Source of the DNA: Thermoflexibacter sp.
GTDB taxonomy: Bacteria; Bacteroidota; Bacteroidia; Cytophagales; Thermoflexibacteraceae
Length of the DNA: 5,245 bases
Assembly (NCBI GenBank): GCA_025455345.1
Contig: JALOMS010000720.1
Location: 1 to 5,245, forward strand
Direction of reading: 5' to 3'
Shown in pieces: positions 1 to 5,245 of the stretch. A model generated the notes under the pieces. The model was not told where the DNA came from and ran no database searches. It worked only from the letters and a program-made list of their open reading frames with translations. The translations under genes and the position numbers were made by a program. Positions within the stretch are counted from its first letter, which is position 1, and each line of letters opens with the position of its first letter.

Positions 1-2060
1 GCGTATCTTTTTAGGCGATACAAGCAAAAAGCGCGATTGTAAAAAGCATTAGGGTCATCTTTGACCATACTAATCACTGTATCGAAGTCCTTGAGTGCTT
101 CCTCGTAGCGGTGAAACTTTTCTAAGATTAGACCTCTATTAAAATATTCCCTTGCCTCATTTTTAAGAAACAGAATAGCTTGGTTCTGATAGTTTAGGGC
201 TTTATCATATTCTCCTAAGTGAAAATGAGTTACCCCAAGTTTTTGGTTCATTATGCCCTTATCTGCTTCATCTCCTACACTCAAATCAAATTGCTGAAAG
301 TAACTCAATGCCTTAGTAAAGAGGCGATTATCTAAATAGATAGTACCAATCTTGTCTAACAGCATATTCACAAGTGGTTGGTTGTTTAAGCCTTTCCTTA
401 TTTGTAAAGATTTATCCCATAGTTCTATTCCTTTTTCTGTTTGGTTTGCCAAAATGTACACCTCTCCCATGCTGTAAAAGCCAGCGGCTATAGATTCTTT
501 ATCGCTTGCTTCTTCATAAATTTTTATTGCCTCTTGGTAATAAGCTATTTGCTTGTCAATAGGTTGTTTTAACTCCTTAGCGACTATTGCTAAGTTAATG
601 TAAGATTGAGCTAATTCCGTTTTTCTATCCATTTGTTTGAGCAAGGCAATGCGTTTTTCCTCATAGCTTACTGTTTTTTCAATGCTTTTGCTGTCATAGA
701 GTAGCCTAATGATTTCTTTTAACATAGAAACTTGCCTTTCTTTATCATCTTGTTTTTCAAATAACGCCAAGGCTTGTATGAAGTAATCAAGTGCCTTCTC
801 TGCTTGTTTAGTTTGCTGATAGATAGTGGCAAGGTTGGCATACAGTATAGGAATGACTTTTTCGTTGCCGATTTCTTTTCTAATCTCCAAAGACTGCATA
901 ATCAGTTTAATAGCTTCTTGGTAGTTTTCTTTTAGAGATTCTATTTCTGCAATGTTTATCAAAGAAGCGGCATAGTTTTCTTTGTTACCCAACTGCAAAT
1001 ACATTTCTGACAATCTTTTAAAAACTTTTAAGCGATTATCATGGTCTTCTAACTGCTTGTAAATATTGACAAGGTCTATATTTATGCGAACAAGAGATTC
1101 TTTATCTCCTTTTTGCTCATAAACTCCCAAAAGATGTTGAGCAAATGGAAGTGCTGCGGCATATTGTTGGAGAGAAAAGTGGATTCTCATCAGGTCGTCG
1201 TCAAGTTCAGGCATTTGGTCTGCTTGCCCTAATTCTGTGTAGAGGGCTTTGGCTTTTTCTGCATAAGATAGGCTTTTTTTCAAATCATCAATTTGTGCGT
1301 ACAGATTGACCAAGTTACGAGCAATGTACGCCTGATTCACTTTTTGGTTGTTTTCCTCTTGCAAGCGATAAGCCTCCTGCATATTGTTAAGGGCATTTTG
1401 TATATCTTTATTTGCCAAGTGTATTTCTGCCAGAGAATAACATACCTCTGCTACTTTTACTTTTTGGTTAAGTTCTTGGTAAAATTTTAGGCTCTGCTGA
1501 AGGCTCTGAATGGCTTGTTCAAATTTAGATATGTTAGCGTAGGCAATACCCTGATAACCATAGAGTTCTGCCATTCCTTCTTTGTTGCCCAAGCCCTCAT
1601 AAATCTTGATGGCTTCTTGTAAAGACTCTAAGGCTTTTTGTACTTGTTGAGAATAGACGTAGCAACCTGCAATTTTGCTTAGTACATTGGCAATCTCTTG
1701 CTTATTATTCGCTTGTCTGTTGATAGTCAATGATTTATTATATAATTCTATGGCTTCTTGGAACTGCTGATTACGGGCTTTGACATTGCCCATAAACTTA
1801 TAGCTATCGGCTTTGCCTTTTGTGAAATTGTTTTTTTCTGATAATTCTAAGGCAGTTTGGGCAGTTTCAAAAGCCTTTGTATAATCTTTAATTTCGTTAT
1901 ATTGGAAAGAAAGCTCGTTCATCAGATTGATTTTATCTGCTACTTTCTCCGCCTTAGCAAGTAAATTCTTTACGCTGTCAATAGAGGTATTTTGGGCAAA
2001 TAGCGAGGAACTTTGTAAAAGTAGTAGTAGTGGAAGCGCACATAGTATTTTATTTTTCAT
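1..2060 (-). CDS. Secreted multi-TPR protein (C-terminus beyond left edge)
   Basis: The reverse strand is open from an ATG at 2060-2058 to the left edge, giving 686 codons without a stop. The protein starts MKNKILCALPLLLLLQSSS followed by LFA-QN. This is a type I signal peptide with likely cleavage after Ala22, leaving Gln23 at the mature N-terminus; there is no lipobox, so it is not an evident lipoprotein. From about residue 47 to the edge it is almost pure tetratricopeptide repeat: about 13 units of nearly exact 40-residue period, with typical unit ends such as LGNKE or GDKES. Three shorter units of about 32-37 residues follow, ending in classic TPR text (YFNRGLILEKFHRYEEALKD, then DPNAFYNRAFCLYRLKRY), and a 17th is cut by the window. 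TPR arrays form helical scaffolds for protein-protein contacts, here probably periplasmic or surface-exposed. In Bacteroidota such arrays often precede a membrane segment with a histidine-kinase, LuxR-type HTH or CHAT domain. That part is not visible, so the effector function is unknown. TPR identity is firm; partner and role are not. Confidence 0.93.
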   Translation of the reverse strand, partial: MKNKILCALPLLLLLQSSSLFAQNTSIDSVKNLLAKAEKVADKINLMNELSFQYNEIKDYTKAFETAQTALELSEKNNFTKGKADSYKFMGNVKARNQQFQEAIELYNKSLTINRQANNKQEIANVLSKIAGCYVYSQQVQKALESLQEAIKIYEGLGNKEGMAELYGYQGIAYANISKFEQAIQSLQQSLKFYQELNQKVKVAEVCYSLAEIHLANKDIQNALNNMQEAYRLQEENNQKVNQAYIARNLVNLYAQIDDLKKSLSYAEKAKALYTELGQADQMPELDDDLMRIHFSLQQYAAALPFAQHLLGVYEQKGDKESLVRINIDLVNIYKQLEDHDNRLKVFKRLSEMYLQLGNKENYAASLINIAEIESLKENYQEAIKLIMQSLEIRKEIGNEKVIPILYANLATIYQQTKQAEKALDYFIQALALFEKQDDKERQVSMLKEIIRLLYDSKSIEKTVSYEEKRIALLKQMDRKTELAQSYINLAIVAKELKQPIDKQIAYYQEAIKIYEEASDKESIAAGFYSMGEVYILANQTEKGIELWDKSLQIRKGLNNQPLVNMLLDKIGTIYLDNRLFTKALSYFQQFDLSVGDEADKGIMNQKLGVTHFHLGEYDKALNYQNQAILFLKNEAREYFNRGLILEKFHRYEEALKDFDTVISMVKDDPNAFYNRAFCLYRLKRY

Positions 2061-2136
2061 AATTTTAAGCAATTAACTTATTTAATAGATTTGTCTAATA
2101 CTGAGCGGTATGTTTGTTGCGGGTCTTGGAGAATTG

Positions 2137-2168
2137 TAAAAATAGTGTTTGTTTTGGGTTTTATACAA
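2137..2168 (-). promoter_or_regulatory. Weak second promoter candidate for the TPR gene
   Basis: Read on the minus strand, TTG (2168-2166) is followed after 21 bases by TATTTTTA (2144-2137). This differs by one base from the Bacteroidota -7 consensus TAnnTTTG. It would start RNA near 2130 and give a leader of about 70 nt. It is poorer than the candidate at 2238-2268, and such matches are common in AT-rich DNA. Confidence 0.25.
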
Positions 2169-2185
2169 CTAAAAAAACGAACAAC

Positions 2186-2209
2186 TTATTCACAAACCTG
2201 TTATCCCCA
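2186..2209 (+). other. Pair of DnaA-box-like 9-mers
   Basis: TTATTCACA at 2186-2194 matches the relaxed DnaA box TTATnCACA exactly. TTATCCCCA at 2201-2209 differs by one base from TTATCCACA. The two lie in the same orientation, 15 bp apart start to start. They fall inside the predicted 5' leader of the TPR gene. A pair alone is weak evidence for a DnaA-binding site: no cluster of further boxes, no dnaA or dnaN gene and no clear unwinding element is visible here. Confidence 0.25.
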
Positions 2210-2214
2210 CTGGC

Positions 2215-2231
2215 TGTCTTTTGTAAAGACA
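2215..2231. promoter_or_regulatory. Perfect palindrome at the predicted TPR start site
   Basis: TGTCTTT (2215-2221) and AAAGACA (2225-2231) form a perfect 7-bp inverted repeat around a 3-base centre (TGT). It begins seven bases downstream, on the minus strand, of the -7 element at 2245-2238, so it covers the predicted transcription start and first bases. It could be an operator bound by a dimeric regulator or a small hairpin at the 5' end of the mRNA. The symmetry is directly visible; the function is inferred. Confidence 0.45.
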
Positions 2232-2237
2232 TTGGAG

Positions 2238-2268
2238 CAAATATAAACAAAAAAGCGGGAAGTAACAA
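2238..2268 (-). promoter_or_regulatory. Bacteroidota-type promoter for the TPR gene
   Basis: On the minus strand, TTG (2268-2266) is followed by a 20-base spacer and TATATTTG (2245-2238), a full match to the Bacteroidota consensus TTG-N19-21-TAnnTTTG read by the unusual primary sigma factor of this phylum. The predicted RNA start is near 2231, about 170 nt upstream of the TPR start codon. That leaves a long leader containing the palindrome at 2215-2231. This is the best promoter match in the window. Confidence 0.55.
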
Positions 2269-2341
2269 GCTATTTTCTGAAGACTTTTTTCAAAAAATGG
2301 GCTTTAACTTTCAAGAATTGAGAACCCTTGCGGTCATAGAT

Positions 2342-2383
2342 AGCAGTTGGTTTCTTATCCTGTTCAGTATAGCATGAACTGCT
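2342..2383. repeat. Spaced inverted repeat, function unknown
   Basis: AGCAGTT (2342-2348) and AACTGCT (2377-2383) are perfect 7-bp inverted arms separated by 28 bases. Within and overlapping them, GTTCA (2362-2366) and TGAAC (2375-2379) can form a competing smaller stem. There is no strong T-run after it and no gene ends nearby, so a terminator is unlikely. It may be chance. Confidence 0.2.
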
Positions 2384-2441
2384 TATAAAAAGCCAAAGTA
2401 ATGCTTGTAAACTTCACCCCTGCCTTGTTTTGGGGTAGTAG

Positions 2442-2595
2442 TACAGAAATTTATTTGAATACATATTATTCTTTAGCAACCCTTAACAAAATAGTTGGTC
2501 TTTACGTTAAAATATGATACAGAAATTTATTTGAATACATATTATTCTTTAGCAACCCTTAACAAAATAGTTGGTCTTTACGTTAAAATATGATA
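2442..2595. repeat. Exact 76-bp tandem duplication upstream of barrel gene
   Basis: The 76 bases at 2442-2517 recur without a single difference at 2518-2593, and the match runs two bases further (2594-2595). Both copies begin TACAGAAATTTATTTG and end GTTAAAATATGA. The block ends 61 bp before the barrel gene's preferred start. Each copy carries GTCTTTAC (2498-2505 and 2574-2581), also present in the palindrome at 2215-2231 on the other strand, and a loose TTAAC/GTTAA inverted pair. Neither copy has a clear ORF or a full TAnnTTTG promoter. Perfect identity suggests a recent slippage duplication; a short-read assembly artefact at a contig join could also produce this pattern. Confidence 0.95.
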
Positions 2596-2617
2596 GCACT
2601 AACGAACAATGTTATTG

Positions 2618-2625
2618 TATTTTTG
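2618..2625 (+). promoter_or_regulatory. -7 promoter element of barrel gene
   Basis: TATTTTTG matches the Bacteroidota -7 consensus TAnnTTTG fully and would start RNA near 2632, leaving a leader of about 25 nt before the ATG at 2657. No TTG lies 19-21 bases upstream, so the -33 half is missing or degenerate, which could mean dependence on an activator. The box lies downstream of an in-frame ATG at 2609. If the box is real, that ATG would not be transcribed, which supports 2657 as the start. Confidence 0.4.
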
Positions 2626-2656
2626 TTCACTCAAAAACTCTAATTATCAAATATTT

Positions 2657-3583
2657 ATGAAACTATTTTTGTTTATATTATTGTCCTTCGTAGGTATTTG
2701 CGCTGTGAACCTACTCCAAGCACAGCAGGCAGTAGTTCCTATTGTTGCGGCAACGCAAGTACAAAGGAATACGAATCATTGCTGTTGTGATTGTGGTTGC
2801 GACACTACTACTGTGAGTTACAGACCGATTAATCATTGGCGCGATGTAAGACACATATTCCGTCTTGCAAGTGTTAATTTCCTTAATCCATTGAACGTGT
2901 CAGAGTTACCTATTAACATGGGTGAAGATAAGGAGCTGACCAAACTTGCACCTACTAATTTTGTATCTTTACAACTCATGGGGTATGACTATATGCAGGA
3001 TAATTTTTTTGTGGGTGGAGATATGGCATTTGGATTCGCACAGCCAAGTTATAATTCAGCAAATTATACGGAATTAGCTTATAGGATTAGTAGTATTTTC
3101 CAACTCAATGGGCATTTGGGGACGAACATTTATATAGGCAGAAGTTTACGTATCTATGCGATGGGCAATGTCCAATGGAATCACGTAGGCATGATTATAG
3201 ACAAAAATAGGGTAGGTAATACACAACAAGCATGGCACAGATTCATCAGCAACCAAGAAAGAGATATACAGTATGAAGCATTTATTGACAATTTTATTGC
3301 TTCAGACAAATGGAATAATCAGTTACGCTTGCGGCGTGGTTCTTTTGCTACCCAAGCCATTGTGGGTGTAGATTATCGCTACAAAAGGGTAAAATTGGGT
3401 GTGCATGCGGGTTATTCTTTCCAGCTATCTAAACCTCAAGGTCAGTGGGGATATTCCTTTGAATACGAAGATGGAGATGAGGTAGATAGTTTCCGAATCA
3501 ATGATGTTCCTATACGCATGGACTTTTCTGGTCTTACAGCAGGAGTTTCTTTTGGAGTGTTTTTCTCTGACCCAGTAAGATAA
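2657..3583 (+). CDS. Secreted, probable outer-membrane beta-barrel protein
   Basis: This 308-residue protein of unrecognised family begins MKLFLFILLSFVGICAVNLL followed by QAQQAV. The signal peptide probably ends at LLQA (residue 22), leaving Gln-Gln at the mature N-terminus. I chose ATG 2657 over the in-frame ATG at 2609 because the signal peptide then starts correctly and the -7 box lies between the two. Residues 41-49 read HCCCDCGCD: five cysteines in seven positions, and the only cysteines after the signal peptide. From about residue 100 to the end, alternating polar and hydrophobic strands with many aromatics and glycines (FVSLQLMGYDYMQDN, FFVGGDMAFGFAQ, LRIYAMGNVQWNH, AIVGVDYRYKRVKLGVHAGY, GLTAGVSFGVFF) suggest about 8-10 beta strands of a small outer-membrane barrel. 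It is transcribed divergently from the TPR gene and convergently with the regulator. The barrel call comes from strand pattern only; substrate and role are unknown. Confidence 0.85.
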   Translation: MKLFLFILLSFVGICAVNLLQAQQAVVPIVAATQVQRNTNHCCCDCGCDTTTVSYRPINHWRDVRHIFRLASVNFLNPLNVSELPINMGEDKELTKLAPTNFVSLQLMGYDYMQDNFFVGGDMAFGFAQPSYNSANYTELAYRISSIFQLNGHLGTNIYIGRSLRIYAMGNVQWNHVGMIIDKNRVGNTQQAWHRFISNQERDIQYEAFIDNFIASDKWNNQLRLRRGSFATQAIVGVDYRYKRVKLGVHAGYSFQLSKPQGQWGYSFEYEDGDEVDSFRINDVPIRMDFSGLTAGVSFGVFFSDPVR

Positions 3584-3591
3584 AAATCTGA

Positions 3592-3637
3592 ACTTATACG
3601 CTGTCGTTCTCATCTCTCTGAATGACAGCGTATAAGT
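3592..3637. terminator. Long hairpin, probable bidirectional terminator
   Basis: Arms 3592-3609 (ACTTATACGCTGTCGTTC) and 3620-3637 (GAATGACAGCGTATAAGT) pair over 18 positions with a single G-T wobble around a 10-base loop. The hairpin sits 8 bp after the barrel gene's stop and 18 bp after the response regulator's stop on the other strand, exactly where a shared terminator of convergent genes is expected. The T-runs are poor: none on the plus side, and TTTTT only about five bases after the stem on the minus side. Some termination may therefore be inefficient, or the element may mainly protect 3' ends. Confidence 0.7.
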
Positions 3638-3655
3638 ATTGTGAGATTATGACTC

Positions 3656-4351
3656 TTACTTACCTACTAAAAAGTGATACCCAACTCCCTTGATAGATAA
3701 TATTTCTATTTTCTCGTCTTCTTTGAGATAATCTCTCATGCGAGTGATGTAAACATCTAAATTGCGCGAATTGAAAAAAGAATCATCATTCCAAACACGC
3801 AAAAGTATTTCCTTGCGATTGATGATTATGTTCTGATTTTCTGCAAAAATCTTAAATAATTCTACTTCTCTGGCAGATAGTTTTTTGATTTGCTCACCAA
3901 TTTTTAGCTCGTATTTTTCAGGATTTAGCTCGTATTTGCCTATTTGAATCGTGCCATTAAAAGGATTGGCTTTGCGCGAAGTAATCTGTAAAAGATTATT
4001 GATACGAGCAATAAGTTCTTCTAAACTAAAGGGTTTTTTGATGTAATCGTTCCCGCCAGATTGAAAACCTTTCAATACGTCTTCTGTTTGGGTTTTGGCA
4101 GTTACAAATAAAATAGGGAGATGTGGGTTGATTTTGCGAATAGCTTGGGCAAGCGAAAAACCGTCCTGATTGGGCAACATTACGTCCAATACACAAATAT
4201 CAGGGCTAAACTTCTCAAAGACAGACATTACTTGCTTTCCATCAGATACCATGACTACTTCAAAATCTCTGGTTTCTAAGCTGTCTTTGACAATTTTCCC
4301 TAAAAAAATCTCATCTTCTACGTATAAAATTTTACTATTTTTCATGGACAT
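3656..4351 (-). CDS. OmpR/PhoB-family response regulator
   Basis: This 231-residue two-component response regulator is of normal length for the family. Residues 6-122 form a receiver domain with all key positions present: acidic pair Glu12/Asp13 in ILYVEDE, phospho-acceptor Asp56 in CVLDVMLP, Thr84 in LFVTAKT, switch aromatic Tyr103 and Lys106 in NDYIKKPF. Residues about 132-229 form the winged-helix DNA-binding domain, with KLSAREVELFKIFAEN, a recognition-helix region NLDVYITRMRDYL and wing text IKGVGYHF. Phosphorylation by a sensor kinase should promote dimer binding to DNA repeats and change transcription. No kinase gene is visible. It follows the cyclase gene on the same strand after 34 bp with no clear promoter between, so co-transcription is likely. 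ATG 4351 is the longest start; a second ATG two codons on (4345) fits equally well, and neither has a clear Shine-Dalgarno sequence. Targets are unknown. Confidence 0.95.
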   Translation of the reverse strand: MSMKNSKILYVEDEIFLGKIVKDSLETRDFEVVMVSDGKQVMSVFEKFSPDICVLDVMLPNQDGFSLAQAIRKINPHLPILFVTAKTQTEDVLKGFQSGGNDYIKKPFSLEELIARINNLLQITSRKANPFNGTIQIGKYELNPEKYELKIGEQIKKLSAREVELFKIFAENQNIIINRKEILLRVWNDDSFFNSRNLDVYITRMRDYLKEDEKIEILSIKGVGYHFLVGK

Positions 4352-4385
4352 TGGGTGCGTTTGGAAGAAAATTTATGTTTACTAA

Positions 4386-5245
4386 TTATTGGACAGGAAC
4401 ATTCTCATTATAAAGCATTTGTACTAAGGTTTGTCCTACGGCTTTTAAGGTATTTTTATCTATGATTGCCATATTATCACTGTGCTTGTGCCAAAATTCT
4501 CCAAACCCATGTTGGGGGTGATATTGGATAACATCTATCATTGGTATCTTAGCTAACTGATTGACGTACAAATGGTCATCGGTGATATTTCCACAAGGCT
4601 CAAAGATAAAATAATCTTTGTATCCTAACTGATGCCCAATAGACCAAAATCTCTGCACAATGCTTGGAGCGAACTTCATAGAGTTTTCTTCTTGATAAAA
4701 TTTTGCATTTTTTGCCCCAACCATGTCCAATAAAACTCCATAAAAAGCTGAATAAGAGGCATTATGTTTATTTTTTCCCCAATACTGCGACCCAAGGCAC
4801 CAAGTATCAGGTTGGTATTGGGTCATCTTTTGGTCTTCTCTTTGCCCATAATCTTCGCTATCAAAGAAAATAATATCAATTCCAATAGTCAATTTTGCTG
4901 TATCACTTTGTAATAAGCGGGCTATTTCCAATAATACCCCTACCCCACTTCCCCCATCATTTGCGCCTAAAATAGCCTCTTCTTTCCTTTGACTGTCTTG
5001 GTCTGCGAAAGGGCGAGAATCCCAATGCGCCGCCAATAAAATGCGCTTTTTGAGGTCAGGTTTTAGGCTTGCAATGATGTTCGTAGATTTCAACACTGTC
5101 CCATCAAATGCTTTTGCCTCAAACTGTTGAGGTGTTACTTGCCAATGATATGCTTTTAGCTTGTCTATGAGATAGTTAGCACATTTTTCGTGTGCAGGTG
5201 TATTAGGAACGCGCGCACCAAAACTGACTTGTTGCTCTATAAAAA
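4386..5245 (-). CDS. Glutaminyl-peptide cyclotransferase-like M28 enzyme (N-terminus beyond right edge)
   Basis: The reverse frame runs from the right edge to a TAA at 4388-4386, giving 285 visible residues. A GTG at 5096 lies inside it, but 49 codons upstream read FGARVPNTPAHEKCANYLIDKLK, the conserved start of this family's domain, so the true start lies outside and about 40-50 residues, probably including a signal peptide, are missing. Counting from the first visible residue, motifs are AAHWDSRPFAD (71-81), GANDGGSGVGVLLEIARLL with zinc-ligand candidate Asp96, FFDSEDYG with catalytic Glu130 and zinc ligand Asp131, CLGSQYWGK (149-157), ITDDHLYVN, and FWHKHSDNM with zinc-ligand His252. This set matches periplasmic animal-type glutaminyl cyclases of Bacteroidota such as the Porphyromonas gingivalis enzyme, which turn N-terminal Gln into pyroglutamate. 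A plain M28 aminopeptidase is the alternative. It probably forms an operon with the regulator downstream. Confidence 0.88.
   Translation of the reverse strand, partial: FIEQQVSFGARVPNTPAHEKCANYLIDKLKAYHWQVTPQQFEAKAFDGTVLKSTNIIASLKPDLKKRILLAAHWDSRPFADQDSQRKEEAILGANDGGSGVGVLLEIARLLQSDTAKLTIGIDIIFFDSEDYGQREDQKMTQYQPDTWCLGSQYWGKNKHNASYSAFYGVLLDMVGAKNAKFYQEENSMKFAPSIVQRFWSIGHQLGYKDYFIFEPCGNITDDHLYVNQLAKIPMIDVIQYHPQHGFGEFWHKHSDNMAIIDKNTLKAVGQTLVQMLYNENVPVQ

Larger units (their letters stand above)
2061..2656. other. Divergent intergenic region with regulatory signals
   Basis: This stretch separates the leftward TPR gene from the rightward barrel gene. I see no convincing coding sequence in it. An 87-codon frame on the plus strand at 2114-2377 runs antisense over the predicted TPR promoters and resembles nothing I recognise. 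The region contains, left to right: a weak minus-strand promoter candidate, two DnaA-box-like 9-mers, a perfect palindrome, a good minus-strand promoter, a spaced inverted repeat, an exact 76-bp tandem duplication and a plus-strand TAnnTTTG box. These are listed separately. Positions 2384-2441 show nothing beyond a weak ACCCC/GGGGT pairing. Confidence 0.7.

Noticed and set aside
1293..1490. 65-codon plus-strand frame
   Set aside because: It is antisense to the TPR gene, whose repeat pattern continues unbroken through this stretch.
2285..2297. TTTTTT-C-AAAAAA palindrome
   Set aside because: A one-base centre cannot form a hairpin loop as drawn, and such A/T runs are expected in AT-rich intergenic DNA.
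2114..2377. 87-codon plus-strand frame in the divergent intergenic region
   Set aside because: It runs antisense across the predicted TPR promoters, the palindrome and the DnaA-like sites, has no recognisable domain or plausible promoter, and its composition looks like translated non-coding DNA.
2416..2436. ACCCC/GGGGT hairpin as a terminator
   Set aside because: The stem is only five base pairs with an 11-base loop, has no T-run and does not follow a gene end.
2442..2595. CRISPR array or insertion-sequence remnant
   Set aside because: Two directly abutting identical units have no spacers, no terminal inverted repeats and no transposase or cas gene nearby; a simple tandem duplication explains them.
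2609..2656. In-frame ATG at 2609 as start of the barrel protein
   Set aside because: It would put 16 extra residues in front of a well-formed signal peptide and lies upstream of the likely -7 promoter box.
3425..3613. 62-codon minus-strand frame
   Set aside because: It overlaps the end of the barrel gene and the terminator hairpin; the barrel frame is clearly the coding one.
4170..4385. 71-codon plus-strand frame
   Set aside because: It is antisense to the receiver domain of the response regulator, where all conserved residues are present on the minus strand.
4386..5096. GTG at 5096 as start of the cyclase gene
   Set aside because: The frame stays open to the right edge and the added residues match the conserved N-terminal part of the catalytic domain, so this start would cut the domain.

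Overview
The window looks like chromosomal DNA from a Bacteroidota bacterium, possibly a Cytophagales-type lineage, though the genus cannot be fixed from the sequence. The evidence is AT-rich DNA, TTG / TAnnTTTG-type promoter elements, no strong Shine-Dalgarno sequences, signal peptides whose predicted cleavage leaves an N-terminal glutamine, and a glutaminyl-cyclase-type M28 enzyme of the kind found in Porphyromonas and relatives. I see no mobile element, RNA gene, CRISPR array or phage gene.

Layout. (1) Positions 1-2060, minus strand: a long secreted tetratricopeptide-repeat (TPR) protein. Its signal peptide and 16 full repeats are visible, and its C-terminus lies off the left edge. (2) Positions 2061-2656: a divergent intergenic region of about 600 bp, the densest non-coding stretch. 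It holds a well-formed minus-strand promoter for the TPR gene, a perfect palindrome at that promoter's predicted start site, two DnaA-box-like 9-mers, an exact 76-bp tandem duplication, and a TAnnTTTG element in front of the rightward gene. (3) Positions 2657-3583, plus strand: a 308-residue secreted, probably outer-membrane beta-barrel protein of unknown family, with a striking cysteine cluster near its mature N-terminus. (4) Positions 3584-3655: a convergent gap filled by a long hairpin that probably terminates transcription from both sides. (5) Positions 3656-4351, minus strand: an intact OmpR/PhoB-type response regulator with no kinase gene visible. (6) Positions 4386-5245, minus strand: a glutaminyl-peptide cyclotransferase-like M28 metalloenzyme, 34 bp upstream of the regulator and probably co-transcribed with it. 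Its N-terminus lies off the right edge, and the frame stays open well beyond an internal GTG that could be mistaken for its start.

How the genes may work together. The clearest functional thread is envelope protein maturation. The two exported proteins (TPR and beta-barrel) are both predicted to be cut by signal peptidase I immediately before Gln. The cyclase at the right end is the enzyme type that converts such N-terminal Gln to pyroglutamate in the Bacteroidota periplasm. The response regulator could control one or more of these genes, but nothing in the sequence proves this. An 8-mer, GTCTTTAC, recurs in the palindrome next to the TPR promoter and in both copies of the tandem duplication before the barrel gene. 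That makes a shared regulator of the divergent pair worth testing.
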